Shown: piece by piece, positions 1 through 6,017 of the stretch
Layout of the letters: the number at the start of each line of letters is the position of its first letter
How positions within the stretch are numbered: the stretch's first letter is position 1
Assembly (NCBI GenBank): GCA_019322475.1
Contig: JAHWIN010000041.1
Location: 1 to 17,826 of the forward strand
DNA length: 17,826 nucleotides
DNA from: Candidatus Woesearchaeota archaeon
GTDB lineage: Archaea; Nanobdellota; Nanobdellia; Woesearchaeales; JACPBV01
Direction of reading: 5' to 3'
Made by a program: the position numbers and the translations under genes
Notes under the pieces: generated by a model
Told to the model about the DNA's origin: nothing
The model's input: only the letters and a program-made list of their open reading frames with translations
Database searches by the model: none

Positions 1-1
1 A

Positions 2-1714
2 CTATCTTATACAGCTTCTGACAAACCCATAGAACAAAGGAGCAGGGTCTTCAAGGCTGCTCCTGAATTCAGGATGGGCCTGCGTTGCGCAGAAATACCT
101 CAATCCGGGAAGCTCTAGGAATTCCATCAGTTTGGTCTTGTCTTTTCTTATGTGGAACCCTGAGAATACAAGGCCCTTGGCTTCAAGATCAGGTATGAAA
201 TCAGGATTTACCTCGTACCTGTGCCTGTGCCTCTCTAAAACTATGTCTTTTCCTTCTTCCAATATTCCAAGCCTGAACGACCTTTCAGAGATCAGCTGTG
301 ATACCCTTTTTTTGTCTTTTTCCAGCCTTCCTCTTTCTTTGTATAAGGAAAGGACCTTTGAGCTGCTCTTTAGCATGGCAGAGTAAGCCCCTAGACGCAT
401 AGTACCTCCGTACCTGCTTTCCAGGATCATCTTTTTCTGGCTTTTCAGGATGTCTATCACAGGGTATTTTGAATCCGGGTCTATCTCTGAGCTGTTTGCC
501 CCTTTCATGCCGCATACGTCCCTTGCAAATTCTATGACAGCCAGCTGAAGGCCGTAACATAAGCCCATGAAAGGGATGTCATTTTTTCTGGCAAACCCTA
601 TCGCCATCATCTTTCCCTCTACACCTGATGTTCCAAATCCTCCAGGCACTATTATCCCGTCATAATCCTCCAGCTCTTTAACCCTCTTTGGGTCTTCTTC
701 AAATGTTTTGCTGTCTATCCATCCCATCTCCACACCAACATTAAGGTTTGCTGCCGCATGCTGCAGGGCCTGGTTCACAGAGACATAAGAATCTGAAAGG
801 CTGTAGTCCCCTATCTTTATATACTTGCAGACCATGGCAACCCTTACCTTTTTTTCCGGATGGGCTATGCTGCCTACAAGCTCTTCCCACCTTTTCCATG
901 CAGGCTTTGCCTTTGGCTTTAGCTTAAACTCATCCAGCAGCTTTAACCCCATCTTTTCCTTTTCAAGATCAAGGGGAATCCTGTATATGGTGTCTATATC
1001 AGGCTCGGAGATGACATGCTCTGAAGATATGTTTGCGTATGTCTCTATCTTTTTTTTCCTTATGCTGTCCAATGCCTTCCTTGACCTGCATATTATAAAG
1101 TCAGGCATTATTCCGTGCTCTGTAAGCATCCTCACGGCCTGCTGCGTCGGCTTTGTCTTCATCTCTTCAATATGGGCAGGGACAGGGAGGTAAGTGACTA
1201 AGATGTAGGAGATGTTTTCCTTTCCTATCTCCCTTTCCATGCTTTTTACCGCAAACAGGTAAGGGATATTCTCATAGTCTCCTATGGTCCCTCCTATCTC
1301 TATGAGGCAGAAATCATAATCTTTTGCAGACTCCCTTATCCTCCTTTTTATCTCGTCAGGTATATGGGGGATGAACTGCACCGTCTTTCCAAGATATTTT
1401 CCTGACCTCTCGTCTTCTATGACCTTTCCGTATATCTGCCCTGTAGTTATGTTGTTGGCTTTGGGGATGTCTATGCCCAGGAACCTTTCATAGTTCCCGA
1501 GGTCCTGGTCTATCTCTCCTCCGTCGCCTGTGACCCATACCTCTCCGTGCTCTGTGGGCCTTAATGTCCCTGCATCATAATTTATGTAGGGGTCTATCTT
1601 TATGGCAGTTACGCTGTAGCCGTATTCCTGAAGTATCTTTCCTATAGAAGCTGTAGTGACACCTTTTCCTACACCAGATATCACACCCCCCAGAACAACT
1701 ATAAATTTAGCCAT
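2..1714 (-). CDS. pyrG: CTP synthase (glutamine-hydrolysing)
   Basis: Makes CTP from UTP, ATP and glutamine, the last step of pyrimidine nucleotide synthesis, in the cytoplasm. The N-terminal amidoligase domain shows GGVISGVGKG at residues 9-18, then KIDPYINYDAGT and IEIGGTIGDYENIPY. The C-terminal class I glutaminase domain shows GGFGTSG, the nucleophile Cys386 in GLCYGLQ, and the His547/Glu549 pair in HPEF. Start: ATG at 1714 has GAGGTGAT five bases upstream; an in-frame TTG at 1720 overlaps that site and is unlikely. At 570 residues it is longer than the usual 530-550, mainly because of a charged insertion of about 28 residues (about 459-490) just before the conserved ERHRHRYEVN. The gene is complete: its TAG stop lies at 2-4. 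It is divergent from prs, which supplies PRPP for nucleotides. Identification is secure. Confidence 0.97.
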   Translation of the reverse strand: MAKFIVVLGGVISGVGKGVTTASIGKILQEYGYSVTAIKIDPYINYDAGTLRPTEHGEVWVTGDGGEIDQDLGNYERFLGIDIPKANNITTGQIYGKVIEDERSGKYLGKTVQFIPHIPDEIKRRIRESAKDYDFCLIEIGGTIGDYENIPYLFAVKSMEREIGKENISYILVTYLPVPAHIEEMKTKPTQQAVRMLTEHGIMPDFIICRSRKALDSIRKKKIETYANISSEHVISEPDIDTIYRIPLDLEKEKMGLKLLDEFKLKPKAKPAWKRWEELVGSIAHPEKKVRVAMVCKYIKIGDYSLSDSYVSVNQALQHAAANLNVGVEMGWIDSKTFEEDPKRVKELEDYDGIIVPGGFGTSGVEGKMMAIGFARKNDIPFMGLCYGLQLAVIEFARDVCGMKGANSSEIDPDSKYPVIDILKSQKKMILESRYGGTMRLGAYSAMLKSSSKVLSLYKERGRLEKDKKRVSQLISERSFRLGILEEGKDIVLERHRHRYEVNPDFIPDLEAKGLVFSGFHIRKDKTKLMEFLELPGLRYFCATQAHPEFRSSLEDPAPLFYGFVRSCIR

Positions 1715-1796
1715 CGGCAATCACCTCTACCAGATCACCAGAAATATCTTTTGCTGTTTTTAGTTTCAGCTGCATAAAAAAGAAAATCACTTTTTG

Positions 1797-1807
1797 TTTA
1801 TAAATAT
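1797..1807 (-). promoter_or_regulatory. TATA box of pyrG
   Basis: An A/T-rich box (tttataaatat on the plus strand) lies about 85-90 bases upstream of the pyrG ATG. A transcript starting about 26 bases from it would have a leader of roughly 60 bases carrying the GAGGTGAT ribosome site. Position and composition fit an archaeal TATA box; no transcription start was measured. Confidence 0.5.
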
Positions 1808-1912
1808 GTTGTTTTTAATCTCATTTGGAGAGAGTACTATCTTTTATCTAAGGCATTAACGGCATTCATGGCACAGACGCCTAGGTTTCTACGGGGCCAG
1901 GCCTTCGGCAGA

Positions 1913-1923
1913 TTTATATATAA
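1913..1923 (+). promoter_or_regulatory. TATA box of prs
   Basis: tttatatataa is centred about 33 bases before the prs ATG, predicting a transcript that starts a few bases before the start codon. No ribosome site is seen in front of the ATG, which agrees with a nearly leaderless mRNA. Confidence 0.6.
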
Positions 1924-1950
1924 CCTGTTCCATGATAAGCAGGAGCCCGA

Positions 1951-2817
1951 ATGGAAATAATAAGCTGTTCGCATGGAAAACATATCGCTAAGAAGATAGC
2001 AAAAAAGCTTAAGCAGCCTTATTCTGAGCTTGAGGTTACCCATTTTCCTGATTCTGAGATAAAGCTAAGGTTCAGGAAAGACGTCAAAGGGAAAACTGTT
2101 GCGCTTGTGCAGTCTTTCTATGGCAATGTAAATGACTGCGTGATAGAGGCATTGTTCGCTGCAGAGACAGCAAGGGATCTTGGCGCAAGAAAGATAATCC
2201 TTGTCGCCCCTTATTTTCCATACCTCAGGCAGGACAAAAGGTTCAATCCGGGGGAATGCATAAGCTTAAGGACCATAGCCAAGAATATCGATGAGGATTT
2301 TGATAAGATATATGTGATGGACCCTCACCTGCACAGGGAAAAGACGTTAAAGCATATATTCCGGATAGGGTCAAGAAAGCTTACAGCAAACCCGCTGATA
2401 ACAAAGCACATCAAAAATATAAGGAATGCGCTGATAATCGGCCCCGATGAGGAAAGCTATAAGTGGGCTGAGAAGGTTGCTGATGAGGCGGGCTGTGAAT
2501 GCGCGATAATGAAAAAGGAAAGAAGGTCTGCCTATGATGTCACGGTAAGCCTGAACAAGAAGATAAGCCTGAAGGACAAGAACATAATCATAGTGGATGA
2601 CATGATCTCTACAGGAAATACGATAATAGAGACCGTCAAGCTCTTGAAAAAGCTGGGGGGCAGAAGGTTCACGGTTATATGCGTGCATGGGATCTTTGCA
2701 GGAAACGCGCTTCAAAGGCTGAGGAAGAACAGGATCGATGTTGCAGCCTGCAATACAATACCTAACAAGGCAGAGAAGATAGATGTTTCAGGCGTGATAG
2801 CTGATTCTTTGAGATGA
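1951..2817 (+). CDS. prs: Ribose-phosphate pyrophosphokinase (PRPP synthetase)
   Basis: Transfers pyrophosphate from ATP to ribose 5-phosphate, giving PRPP for purine, pyrimidine, histidine and tryptophan synthesis. The N-terminal half has FPDSEIKLRF and the nucleotide-binding segment PYFPYLRQDKRF (residues 87-98). The C-terminal half carries the PRPP-binding loop VDDMISTGNTI (about 215-225) of the type I phosphoribosyltransferase fold. The length of 288 residues matches the short archaeal enzymes rather than the roughly 315-residue bacterial ones. The ATG at 1951 is chosen because it opens the conserved N-terminal strand and sits just downstream of the predicted transcription start. It is divergent from pyrG across about 235 bases, and the two products act in linked nucleotide pathways. 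Nothing in it is truncated or unusual. Confidence 0.96.
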   Translation: MEIISCSHGKHIAKKIAKKLKQPYSELEVTHFPDSEIKLRFRKDVKGKTVALVQSFYGNVNDCVIEALFAAETARDLGARKIILVAPYFPYLRQDKRFNPGECISLRTIAKNIDEDFDKIYVMDPHLHREKTLKHIFRIGSRKLTANPLITKHIKNIRNALIIGPDEESYKWAEKVADEAGCECAIMKKERRSAYDVTVSLNKKISLKDKNIIIVDDMISTGNTIIETVKLLKKLGGRRFTVICVHGIFAGNALQRLRKNRIDVAACNTIPNKAEKIDVSGVIADSLR

Positions 2818-2838
2818 GACGAGTTTTTGATTCCTAAG

Positions 2839-2847
2839 TTTTAAATA
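2839..2847 (+). promoter_or_regulatory. TATA box of tRNA-Arg
   Basis: ttttaaata is centred about 32 bases before the first base of the tRNA, a normal distance for an archaeal tRNA promoter with a short 5' leader. Confidence 0.55.
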
Positions 2848-2874
2848 GTGCAGTATATTCAGCATCTTCCTAAA

Positions 2875-2946
2875 GGGCCTATAGGCTAATGGATAGACCT
2901 TCCGGCTTCGGACCGGACAGTGGGGGTTCAAATCCTCCTAGGCCCA
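2875..2946 (+). tRNA. tRNA-Arg, anticodon TCG
   Basis: A 72-base cloverleaf can be drawn by hand. The acceptor stem GGGCCTA/TAGGCCC is seven perfect pairs with discriminator A2946. The anticodon stem TCCGG/CCGGA (2901-2905 and 2913-2917) closes the loop CTTCGGA, placing the anticodon TCG at 2908-2910 (reads CGA/CGN, arginine). The T arm is GGGGG-TTCAAAT-CCTCC with one G-T pair. The D arm is short, with a weak G-A opposition. No intron is seen and CCA is not encoded. Its last 20 bases are repeated exactly at 3070-3089, so this tRNA looks like an insertion site for mobile DNA. Confidence 0.93.
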
Positions 2947-2996
2947 TGTTCTATGCAGGGGCATTGGCGTTTTACAGGCATGCAGCATGTCAGTTC

Positions 2997-3038
2997 GCGC
3001 CATCGAACAGCAAAGCTGTGAAGATGGCGCCCTTTCTT
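2997..3038 (+). repeat. Hairpin repeat, copy 1
   Basis: Outer stem GCGCCATC (2997-3004) pairs with GATGGCGC (3023-3030); inner stem ACAGC-AAA-GCTGT lies at 3007-3019; the internal loop has GA on one side and GAA on the other. A 38-base core (3001-3038) is repeated exactly at 3143-3180 and 4108-4145. Confidence 0.85.
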
Positions 3039-3069
3039 CCTCATTTCTTTGGAAAAGAAATGTGGCGGC

Positions 3070-3089
3070 TTCAAATCCTCCTAGGCCCA
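3070..3089 (+). other. Duplicated tRNA-Arg 3' end, att-like site
   Basis: TTCAAATCCTCCTAGGCCCA repeats tRNA bases 2927-2946 exactly. The T loop, T-stem half and acceptor strand are the part usually regenerated when an integrase inserts at a tRNA gene. No integrase gene is present in the window, so calling this an attachment site is inference; a simple tandem duplication would look the same. Confidence 0.5.
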
Positions 3090-3138
3090 TGTTCTATGCA
3101 GGGGCATGGCGTTTTACAGGCATGCAGCATGTCAGTTC

Positions 3139-3180
3139 GCGCCATCGAACAGCAAAGCTGTGAAGATGGCGCCCTTTCTT
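3139..3180 (+). repeat. Hairpin repeat, copy 2
   Basis: Same double stem as copy 1, inside copy B of the tandem duplication. It lies directly upstream of the toxin-antitoxin promoter. Confidence 0.85.
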
Positions 3181-3222
3181 CCTCATTTCTTTGGAAAAGA
3201 CAAAAATCCACATAGACCAAAA

Positions 3223-3238
3223 TATTTAAATATATAAG
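3223..3238 (+). promoter_or_regulatory. TATA box of the toxin-antitoxin operon
   Basis: The run tatttaaatatataag predicts a transcription start near 3255, inside the adjacent palindrome, leaving a leader of about 15 bases that carries the GAGGTGA ribosome site. Confidence 0.6.
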
Positions 3239-3257
3239 CGTATTACACTGTAATACG
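3239..3257. promoter_or_regulatory. Palindromic operator of the toxin-antitoxin operon
   Basis: CGTATTACACTGTAATACG is a perfect inverted repeat: 8-base arms around ACT. It sits between the TATA box and the ribosome site of a ribbon-helix-helix gene, the usual place where an antitoxin of this fold binds to repress its own operon. Binding is inferred. Confidence 0.75.
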
Positions 3258-3268
3258 AGGTGAGTATA

Positions 3269-3580
3269 ATGGAAAAGATACCTGTTACCGTTAAATATGA
3301 AGGAACCTTATTGAAACAGATAGATAAACTTGCACATGAGAATTTTGAGACAAGGTCAGAGTTTATCAGGGATATTACAACAGACGCTGTAAAGAGAAAG
3401 CTGGAAATGAAACAATTAAGGGACTTAGCCATAAAAAGATGGGTTGATGGAATTATAACAGCGGATCAGATGACTAAGATACTTGGTGAAGATGAATCTG
3501 AAAAGGTTGTGCTGATTAGAAAAACACTAAGGCAAAGCGTCGAAAGAGGCATTGAATTAGGCTCTAAGCTAAGAAAATGA
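3269..3580 (+). CDS. Ribbon-helix-helix antitoxin
   Basis: Predicted DNA-binding antitoxin partner of the PIN-like protein that follows. Residues 4-10 (IPVTVKY) fit the RHH beta strand; KQIDKLAHENFETRSEFIRDIT fits the two helices, with the typical TRSEFIRD turn. The last 55 residues are charged and helical and would wrap the toxin. Start: ATG at 3269 has GAGGTGA five bases upstream; the in-frame GTG at 3260 lies inside that ribosome site. Length 103 residues. The stop overlaps the toxin start by four bases (ATGA), so the two are translationally coupled. A perfect palindrome covers the promoter start region, fitting autorepression. The exact family (CopG-like or similar) cannot be fixed by eye. 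Confidence 0.85.
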   Translation: MEKIPVTVKYEGTLLKQIDKLAHENFETRSEFIRDITTDAVKRKLEMKQLRDLAIKRWVDGIITADQMTKILGEDESEKVVLIRKTLRQSVERGIELGSKLRK

Positions 3581-4092
3581 TCTTTATCGTGGCTGACACC
3601 TCTGCTTTAATCTCCCTGTCAATTACAGGAATTTTTGGATTTGCCCAGGATATTGAATTTAAGATAGCGAAAGAGGCCTATAACGAGCTTAACCTGATAA
3701 AAAACTATCGGGATAAAGATGGCTATAATGCAAGCAGGGTGCTAAGAAGCCTAAAAGAGTGGAGTATTGAGGTTTTAAACATACAAAACAAACAAAAATT
3801 AAATGAACTGTTAAAAGACCCTTTGATAGATAAAGGCGAAGCAGAAAGCCTGATATTGGCTTTGGAAAGGAAGATTGAGGACCTGATCACAGATGACCTA
3901 AAATCCATCAAGGCGTTGAACAAGCACAGCCAGGGCAGGGTTTACATCAGCTCATCTGTCGTTATCCCTTCTCTTTTGTATAAGTCTGGAAGGATATCCA
4001 GAAAACAGGCGAAAGAAGCAATAATCCAGATCGGTAAATACAGGAAGTGGGATGAGGTCTTGTTTAGGGATAGTCTTGATATTTTAGGCTAA
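3577..4092 (+). CDS. PIN-like nuclease toxin (DUF3368/VapC-like)
   Basis: Probable metal-dependent RNase toxin. The acidic residues expected of a PIN active site are in order: Asp7 (VADTSALI), Glu37, Glu88 (DKGEAESL) and Asp106/Asp107 (LITDDLKSIKAL). The spacing, and the C-terminal segment with a helix after YISSSVVIPSLL, resemble the DUF3368 group of PIN-like toxins; that assignment is from memory of the family. Length 171 residues, intact. It starts in the ATGA overlap with the antitoxin. Bases 3918-3952 inside it, coding for residues about 115-125, are repeated exactly 1.9 kb away at 5808-5842. The module is bracketed by copies of the hairpin repeat. RNase activity and target are inferred. 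Confidence 0.84.
   Translation: MIFIVADTSALISLSITGIFGFAQDIEFKIAKEAYNELNLIKNYRDKDGYNASRVLRSLKEWSIEVLNIQNKQKLNELLKDPLIDKGEAESLILALERKIEDLITDDLKSIKALNKHSQGRVYISSSVVIPSLLYKSGRISRKQAKEAIIQIGKYRKWDEVLFRDSLDILG
3918..3952. repeat. 35-bp direct repeat, copy 1 (inside PIN gene)
   Basis: Thirty-five bases, beginning gaacaagcac and ending catcagct, are identical to 5808-5842. Here they are in the coding frame of the PIN-like toxin. Confidence 0.85.
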
Positions 4093-4107
4093 AAATAAGG
4101 GCTAATA

Positions 4108-4145
4108 CATCGAACAGCAAAGCTGTGAAGATGGCGCCCTTTCTT
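4108..4145 (+). repeat. Hairpin repeat, copy 3 (core only)
   Basis: Exact copy of the 38-base core, 16 bases after the toxin stop codon. The preceding GCGC is replaced by TATA-like bases, so the outer stem is only CATC/GATG while the inner stem is kept. With copies 1 and 2 it brackets the toxin-antitoxin module. Confidence 0.85.
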
Positions 4146-4166
4146 TTTCAGTCCCTATAATCAAAA

Positions 4167-4176
4167 GTTTTAAATA
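4167..4176 (+). promoter_or_regulatory. TATA box of the small membrane protein operon
   Basis: gttttaaata is centred about 28 bases before the ATG at 4199, fitting a leaderless transcript. Confidence 0.55.
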
Positions 4177-4198
4177 ATTTAATCATCAATTTAAAAAT

Positions 4199-4522
4199 AT
4201 GAGGGATGAAAACAAGAAATATCCGGAAGGTCATTTTACAGGTATGTGGATGGGAATAGGCGTTGCCATCTTTTCAGGCCTTGGAATACCTTTAAGCATC
4301 ATTACAGAAAATCCTGGAATGATTGCAATAGGACCCGGATTAGGCGTAGCAATCGGATTATCAATTGGTGCTGGAATTGAATCTAAGTACAAGAAAGAAG
4401 GAAAAATAAGGTCGCTAACAAAAGAAGAGAAGAAAAAGAAAAAAATAGCGGTGATAATAGGTGTAATCGTGTTATCGATACTAGCATTACTTGGAGCAGC
4501 TTTTTTTATGTTAGGCAGGTAA
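4199..4522 (+). CDS. Small membrane protein, YPEGHF N-terminus
   Basis: Unknown function. The protein of 107 residues has a short polar N-terminus containing YPEGHFTGMWMGIG, then three hydrophobic segments at about 15-36, 40-61 and 83-105. A lysine-rich loop (KKEGKIRSLTKEEKKKKK) lies between the second and third. Glycine-rich helices with this N-terminal signature occur in uncharacterised small membrane proteins of archaea and bacteria; that is recollection, not a search result. The start is set by the TATA box 28 bases upstream. It begins a run of four small ORFs with gaps of 2, -4 and 11 bases, all predicted membrane proteins in DNA visibly richer in A/T than the surrounding core genes. Confidence 0.75.
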   Translation: MRDENKKYPEGHFTGMWMGIGVAIFSGLGIPLSIITENPGMIAIGPGLGVAIGLSIGAGIESKYKKEGKIRSLTKEEKKKKKIAVIIGVIVLSILALLGAAFFMLGR

Positions 4523-4524
4523 AA

Positions 4525-4851
4525 ATGAAATACAAAAACTTTTGGATATATTTTGCATTTGGTGCAATAATCGGATTAGTTGTTGGAATAATGAAAGGCA
4601 ATTTCCCTATCTGGTTAGGTGTTGGAGCATTATTGGGATTTTTAGTGGCAATCCTTATCGAATCTAAATTAAAATCTGTAGAACCTGAGAAAATAATGTG
4701 GTTTGGTTTTTTTCTCTTATTCCCTATTATGTTTTTTAAAGGATATCTTGAAGGGACTTTTTGGTATGATGTTTTTGGGATTTTGGCTGTTATAGGCGGT
4801 TTTACATTAATTGTAAATTTTGGAAAAATGACGAGTAAAAAGAAAAAATGA
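4525..4851 (+). CDS. Small four-segment membrane protein
   Basis: Unknown function. The 108-residue protein has hydrophobic segments at about 7-22, 28-45, 58-72 and 83-98 and ends in a basic tail (MTSKKKK), which suggests a cytoplasmic C-terminus. It starts two bases after the previous stop and overlaps the next gene by four bases (ATGA at 4848), so the three are almost certainly co-transcribed. No ribosome site stands out beyond the coupling. No catalytic motif is visible. Confidence 0.7.
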   Translation: MKYKNFWIYFAFGAIIGLVVGIMKGNFPIWLGVGALLGFLVAILIESKLKSVEPEKIMWFGFFLLFPIMFFKGYLEGTFWYDVFGILAVIGGFTLIVNFGKMTSKKKK

Positions 4852-5060
4852 AAACTAAGGATTTATTTTTGTTTAGCTGGAGAAAATTATGGATAATTGT
4901 TGTTGCGGGTTTTGTTTCAATTATTTTGCACAATATTATCTCTGCTTTATTTAATACAGAAGAAGCTTTCTTTTTTATAATAGTAATATTTGTCCTCCCG
5001 ACCTATCTTCTAACAATAATTTTTTATAGCATAATCTATAAATTAAATAAAAGAAAATAA
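4848..5060 (+). CDS. Small two-segment membrane protein
   Basis: Unknown function. The 70-residue protein has hydrophobic stretches at about 13-34 and 40-63, basic residues at both ends (MKTKD and KLNKRK) and an acidic NTEE turn between the helices. The start is coupled to the gene before by ATGA. It is strongly A/T rich. A phage, conjugative or immunity role is conceivable given the island setting, but nothing in the sequence decides it. Confidence 0.65.
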   Translation: MKTKDLFLFSWRKLWIIVVAGFVSIILHNIISALFNTEEAFFFIIVIFVLPTYLLTIIFYSIIYKLNKRK

Positions 5061-5071
5061 GGGCAGTATTA

Positions 5072-5161
5072 TTGTCAAGACATAAAGCTCCAGAAGTGCT
5101 TTTATTTATTATTGGAATCATTGTAGGAATGATAATTGCAAGAGGATATTTTAAAAAATAA
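5072..5161 (+). CDS. Possible 29-residue single-span membrane peptide
   Basis: A TTG-initiated frame encodes SRHKAPEVLLFIIGIIVGMI then ARGYFKK: a basic N-terminus, one hydrophobic helix with glycines, and a basic tail. It follows the previous gene by 11 bases and continues the membrane-protein run. There is no clear ribosome site and no ATG at the head of the frame, so it could be chance, or the tail of a decayed gene. Confidence 0.35.
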   Translation: MSRHKAPEVLLFIIGIIVGMIIARGYFKK

Positions 5162-5176
5162 ATATCAGGGTCAAAA

Positions 5177-5635
5177 TCAATTCAATAAGAAAATATAATA
5201 GTTTAATATTGCAGCAAAACTTACCCATAAGATGTAGGGCAGCAATAAATAAGCTGACATCCTATTTATTCTATAAAAATATATTATCGTAATAAAAATA
5301 AAACCCCATAAAAATATTATTTCAACCAAAGCAAGTAATGGATTTCGCAAACCAAAGAACAAAATTGACCAGACAGCATTTAAAAAAAGCTGAATACCAA
5401 AAAAAATAAACGCTTTCTTGTTATATTTATTGATCCATACCAGATAAAGAGATATTCCCATCATCAAATAGAGTATTGTCCATACTGGTCCAAAAACCCA
5501 ACTGGGCGGATTAAATGATGGTTTACTTAATGTAACATACCATGAAGAAACAGAGCTTGCTGTAAATAAACCTCCGATTGCACTAGCTAAAAAAGGCAAT
5601 ATAACCGATATAATCAATTTCCAGATTCTTTTCAT
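5177..5635 (-). CDS. tspO: TspO/MBR family membrane protein
   Basis: Tryptophan-rich sensory protein homologue, a five-helix membrane protein; family members bind porphyrins or sterols and act in stress responses. Diagnostic segments are WYVTLSKPSFNPPSWVFGPVWT, shown here in two halves (WYVTLSKPSF, NPPSWVFGPVWT), LNAVWSILFFGLRNP in the middle, and LPYILWVSFAAILN at the C-terminus. Start: a TATA box centred near 5664 predicts a transcript beginning near 5638, which selects the ATG at 5635 (152 residues) over the GTG at 5656. It is convergent with the small membrane protein run. In an archaeal island it is likely acquired. The ligand in this organism is unknown. Confidence 0.9.
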   Translation of the reverse strand: MKRIWKLIISVILPFLASAIGGLFTASSVSSWYVTLSKPSFNPPSWVFGPVWTILYLMMGISLYLVWINKYNKKAFIFFGIQLFLNAVWSILFFGLRNPLLALVEIIFLWGFIFITIIYFYRINRMSAYLLLPYILWVSFAAILNYYIFLLN

Positions 5636-5659
5636 AATAGGGGTATAAAGTTTCACTGA

Positions 5660-5669
5660 TATTTAAACT
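5660..5669 (-). promoter_or_regulatory. TATA box of tspO
   Basis: On the minus strand the box reads agtttaaata, about 26-29 bases before the ATG at 5635, supporting a leaderless start there. Confidence 0.55.
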
Positions 5670-5688
5670 TACTGAACGGAACCCCCGA

Positions 5689-5883
5689 TCATCTCTTCCT
5701 GGCGCTGCTGGAGATCCTCTGCAGCTTGTTTACGCTGTCTGTCATAGAAGGAAGAATCTTGGAAAAAACCTTTTCCATGGTATTTATCTCTGTACCTGCA
5801 TTTGCAAGAACAAGCACAGCCAGGGCAGGGTTTACATCAGCTTTTGGAAAGTATTGTCTTAACTCTTTGTTAAGATAATAACA
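5689..5883 (-). pseudogene. Fragment of an unidentified gene (C-terminal part)
   Basis: A 64-codon open frame reads NKELRQYFPKADVNPALAVL, then VLANAGTEINTMEKVF, and ends KLQRISSSARKR before a TGA. It has no start codon in its first half; the first ATG is at residue 36. Upstream it is closed by a stop at 5884-5886. The composition is protein-like, with an amphipathic charged C-terminus, so it resembles the tail of a larger gene whose front is gone. The 35-bp repeat at 5808-5842 falls inside it, in the antisense direction to the PIN gene copy. The parent family is not recognised. 5657-5920 otherwise contains only the tspO promoter and that of the next small ORF. Confidence 0.4.
5808..5842. repeat. 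35-bp direct repeat, copy 2
   Basis: Exact copy of 3918-3952 from the PIN-like toxin gene. Flanking bases do not match, and the sense reading frame of the toxin is not continued here. Confidence 0.85.
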
Positions 5884-5886
5884 TTA

Positions 5887-5898
5887 ATTTAATATACT
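5887..5898 (+). promoter_or_regulatory. TATA box before the 31-residue ORF
   Basis: atttaatatact is centred 28 bases before the ATG at 5921, the same geometry as the other leaderless genes in the window. Confidence 0.45.
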
Positions 5899-5920
5899 AA
5901 CTTTACTGACAGCATATTAG

Positions 5921-6016
5921 ATGAACAGAAAAGAGGCAGACGGCATAGCCAATATGGAAGATATGATCATAGGCTATGAGGTGGTTGACCTGAATATGGA
6001 GTTTGAGGGCAAGTAA
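5921..6016 (+). CDS. Small acidic protein or truncated gene start, 31 residues
   Basis: Encodes MNRKEADGIANMEDMIIGYE followed by VVDLNMEFEGK. It is acidic and soluble, with no recognised domain. A TATA box lies at the leaderless distance, which argues that the start is real. The short length and the debris on both sides suggest it may be all that remains of a longer gene. A second tiny frame follows two bases later. Confidence 0.4.
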   Translation: MNRKEADGIANMEDMIIGYEVVDLNMEFEGK

Positions 6017-6017
6017 G

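Larger units (their letters stand above)
2927..3200 (+). repeat. Tandem duplication (2 copies, period 143) including tRNA 3' end
   Basis: Copy A at 2927-3058 (132 bases) and copy B at 3070-3200 (131 bases) are identical except for one T missing in B (near 2964). The copies begin in the T loop of tRNA-Arg, so copy B starts with the last 20 bases of the tRNA. They end after ggaaaaga, where the sequences part. Each copy contains the hairpin listed separately and a small palindrome CATGC-A-GCATG. Near identity suggests a recent event or active homogenisation. Confidence 0.9.

Noticed and set aside
1715..1720. TTG start for CTP synthase two codons upstream
   Set aside because: It overlaps the GAGGTGAT ribosome site that serves the ATG at 1714.
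2997..3030. Kink-turn or box C/D RNA in the hairpin repeat
   Set aside because: The GA/GAA internal loop has the unpaired base on the wrong side for a k-turn, and no D box (CUGA) follows; the structure is better described as a palindromic repeat.
2889..3215. Plus-strand open frame of 108 codons across the tRNA end and tandem repeats
   Set aside because: It begins inside the tRNA, reads through both repeat copies and has no promoter or ribosome site; it is open by chance of the duplication.
2927..4145. CRISPR-like array from the repeated hairpin units
   Set aside because: Only three copies, spaced about 140 and 965 bases apart, with near-identical intervening sequence in the first pair and no cas genes.
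5177..5656. GTG start of tspO at 5656
   Set aside because: It would lie upstream of the transcript start predicted from the TATA box at 5660-5669.
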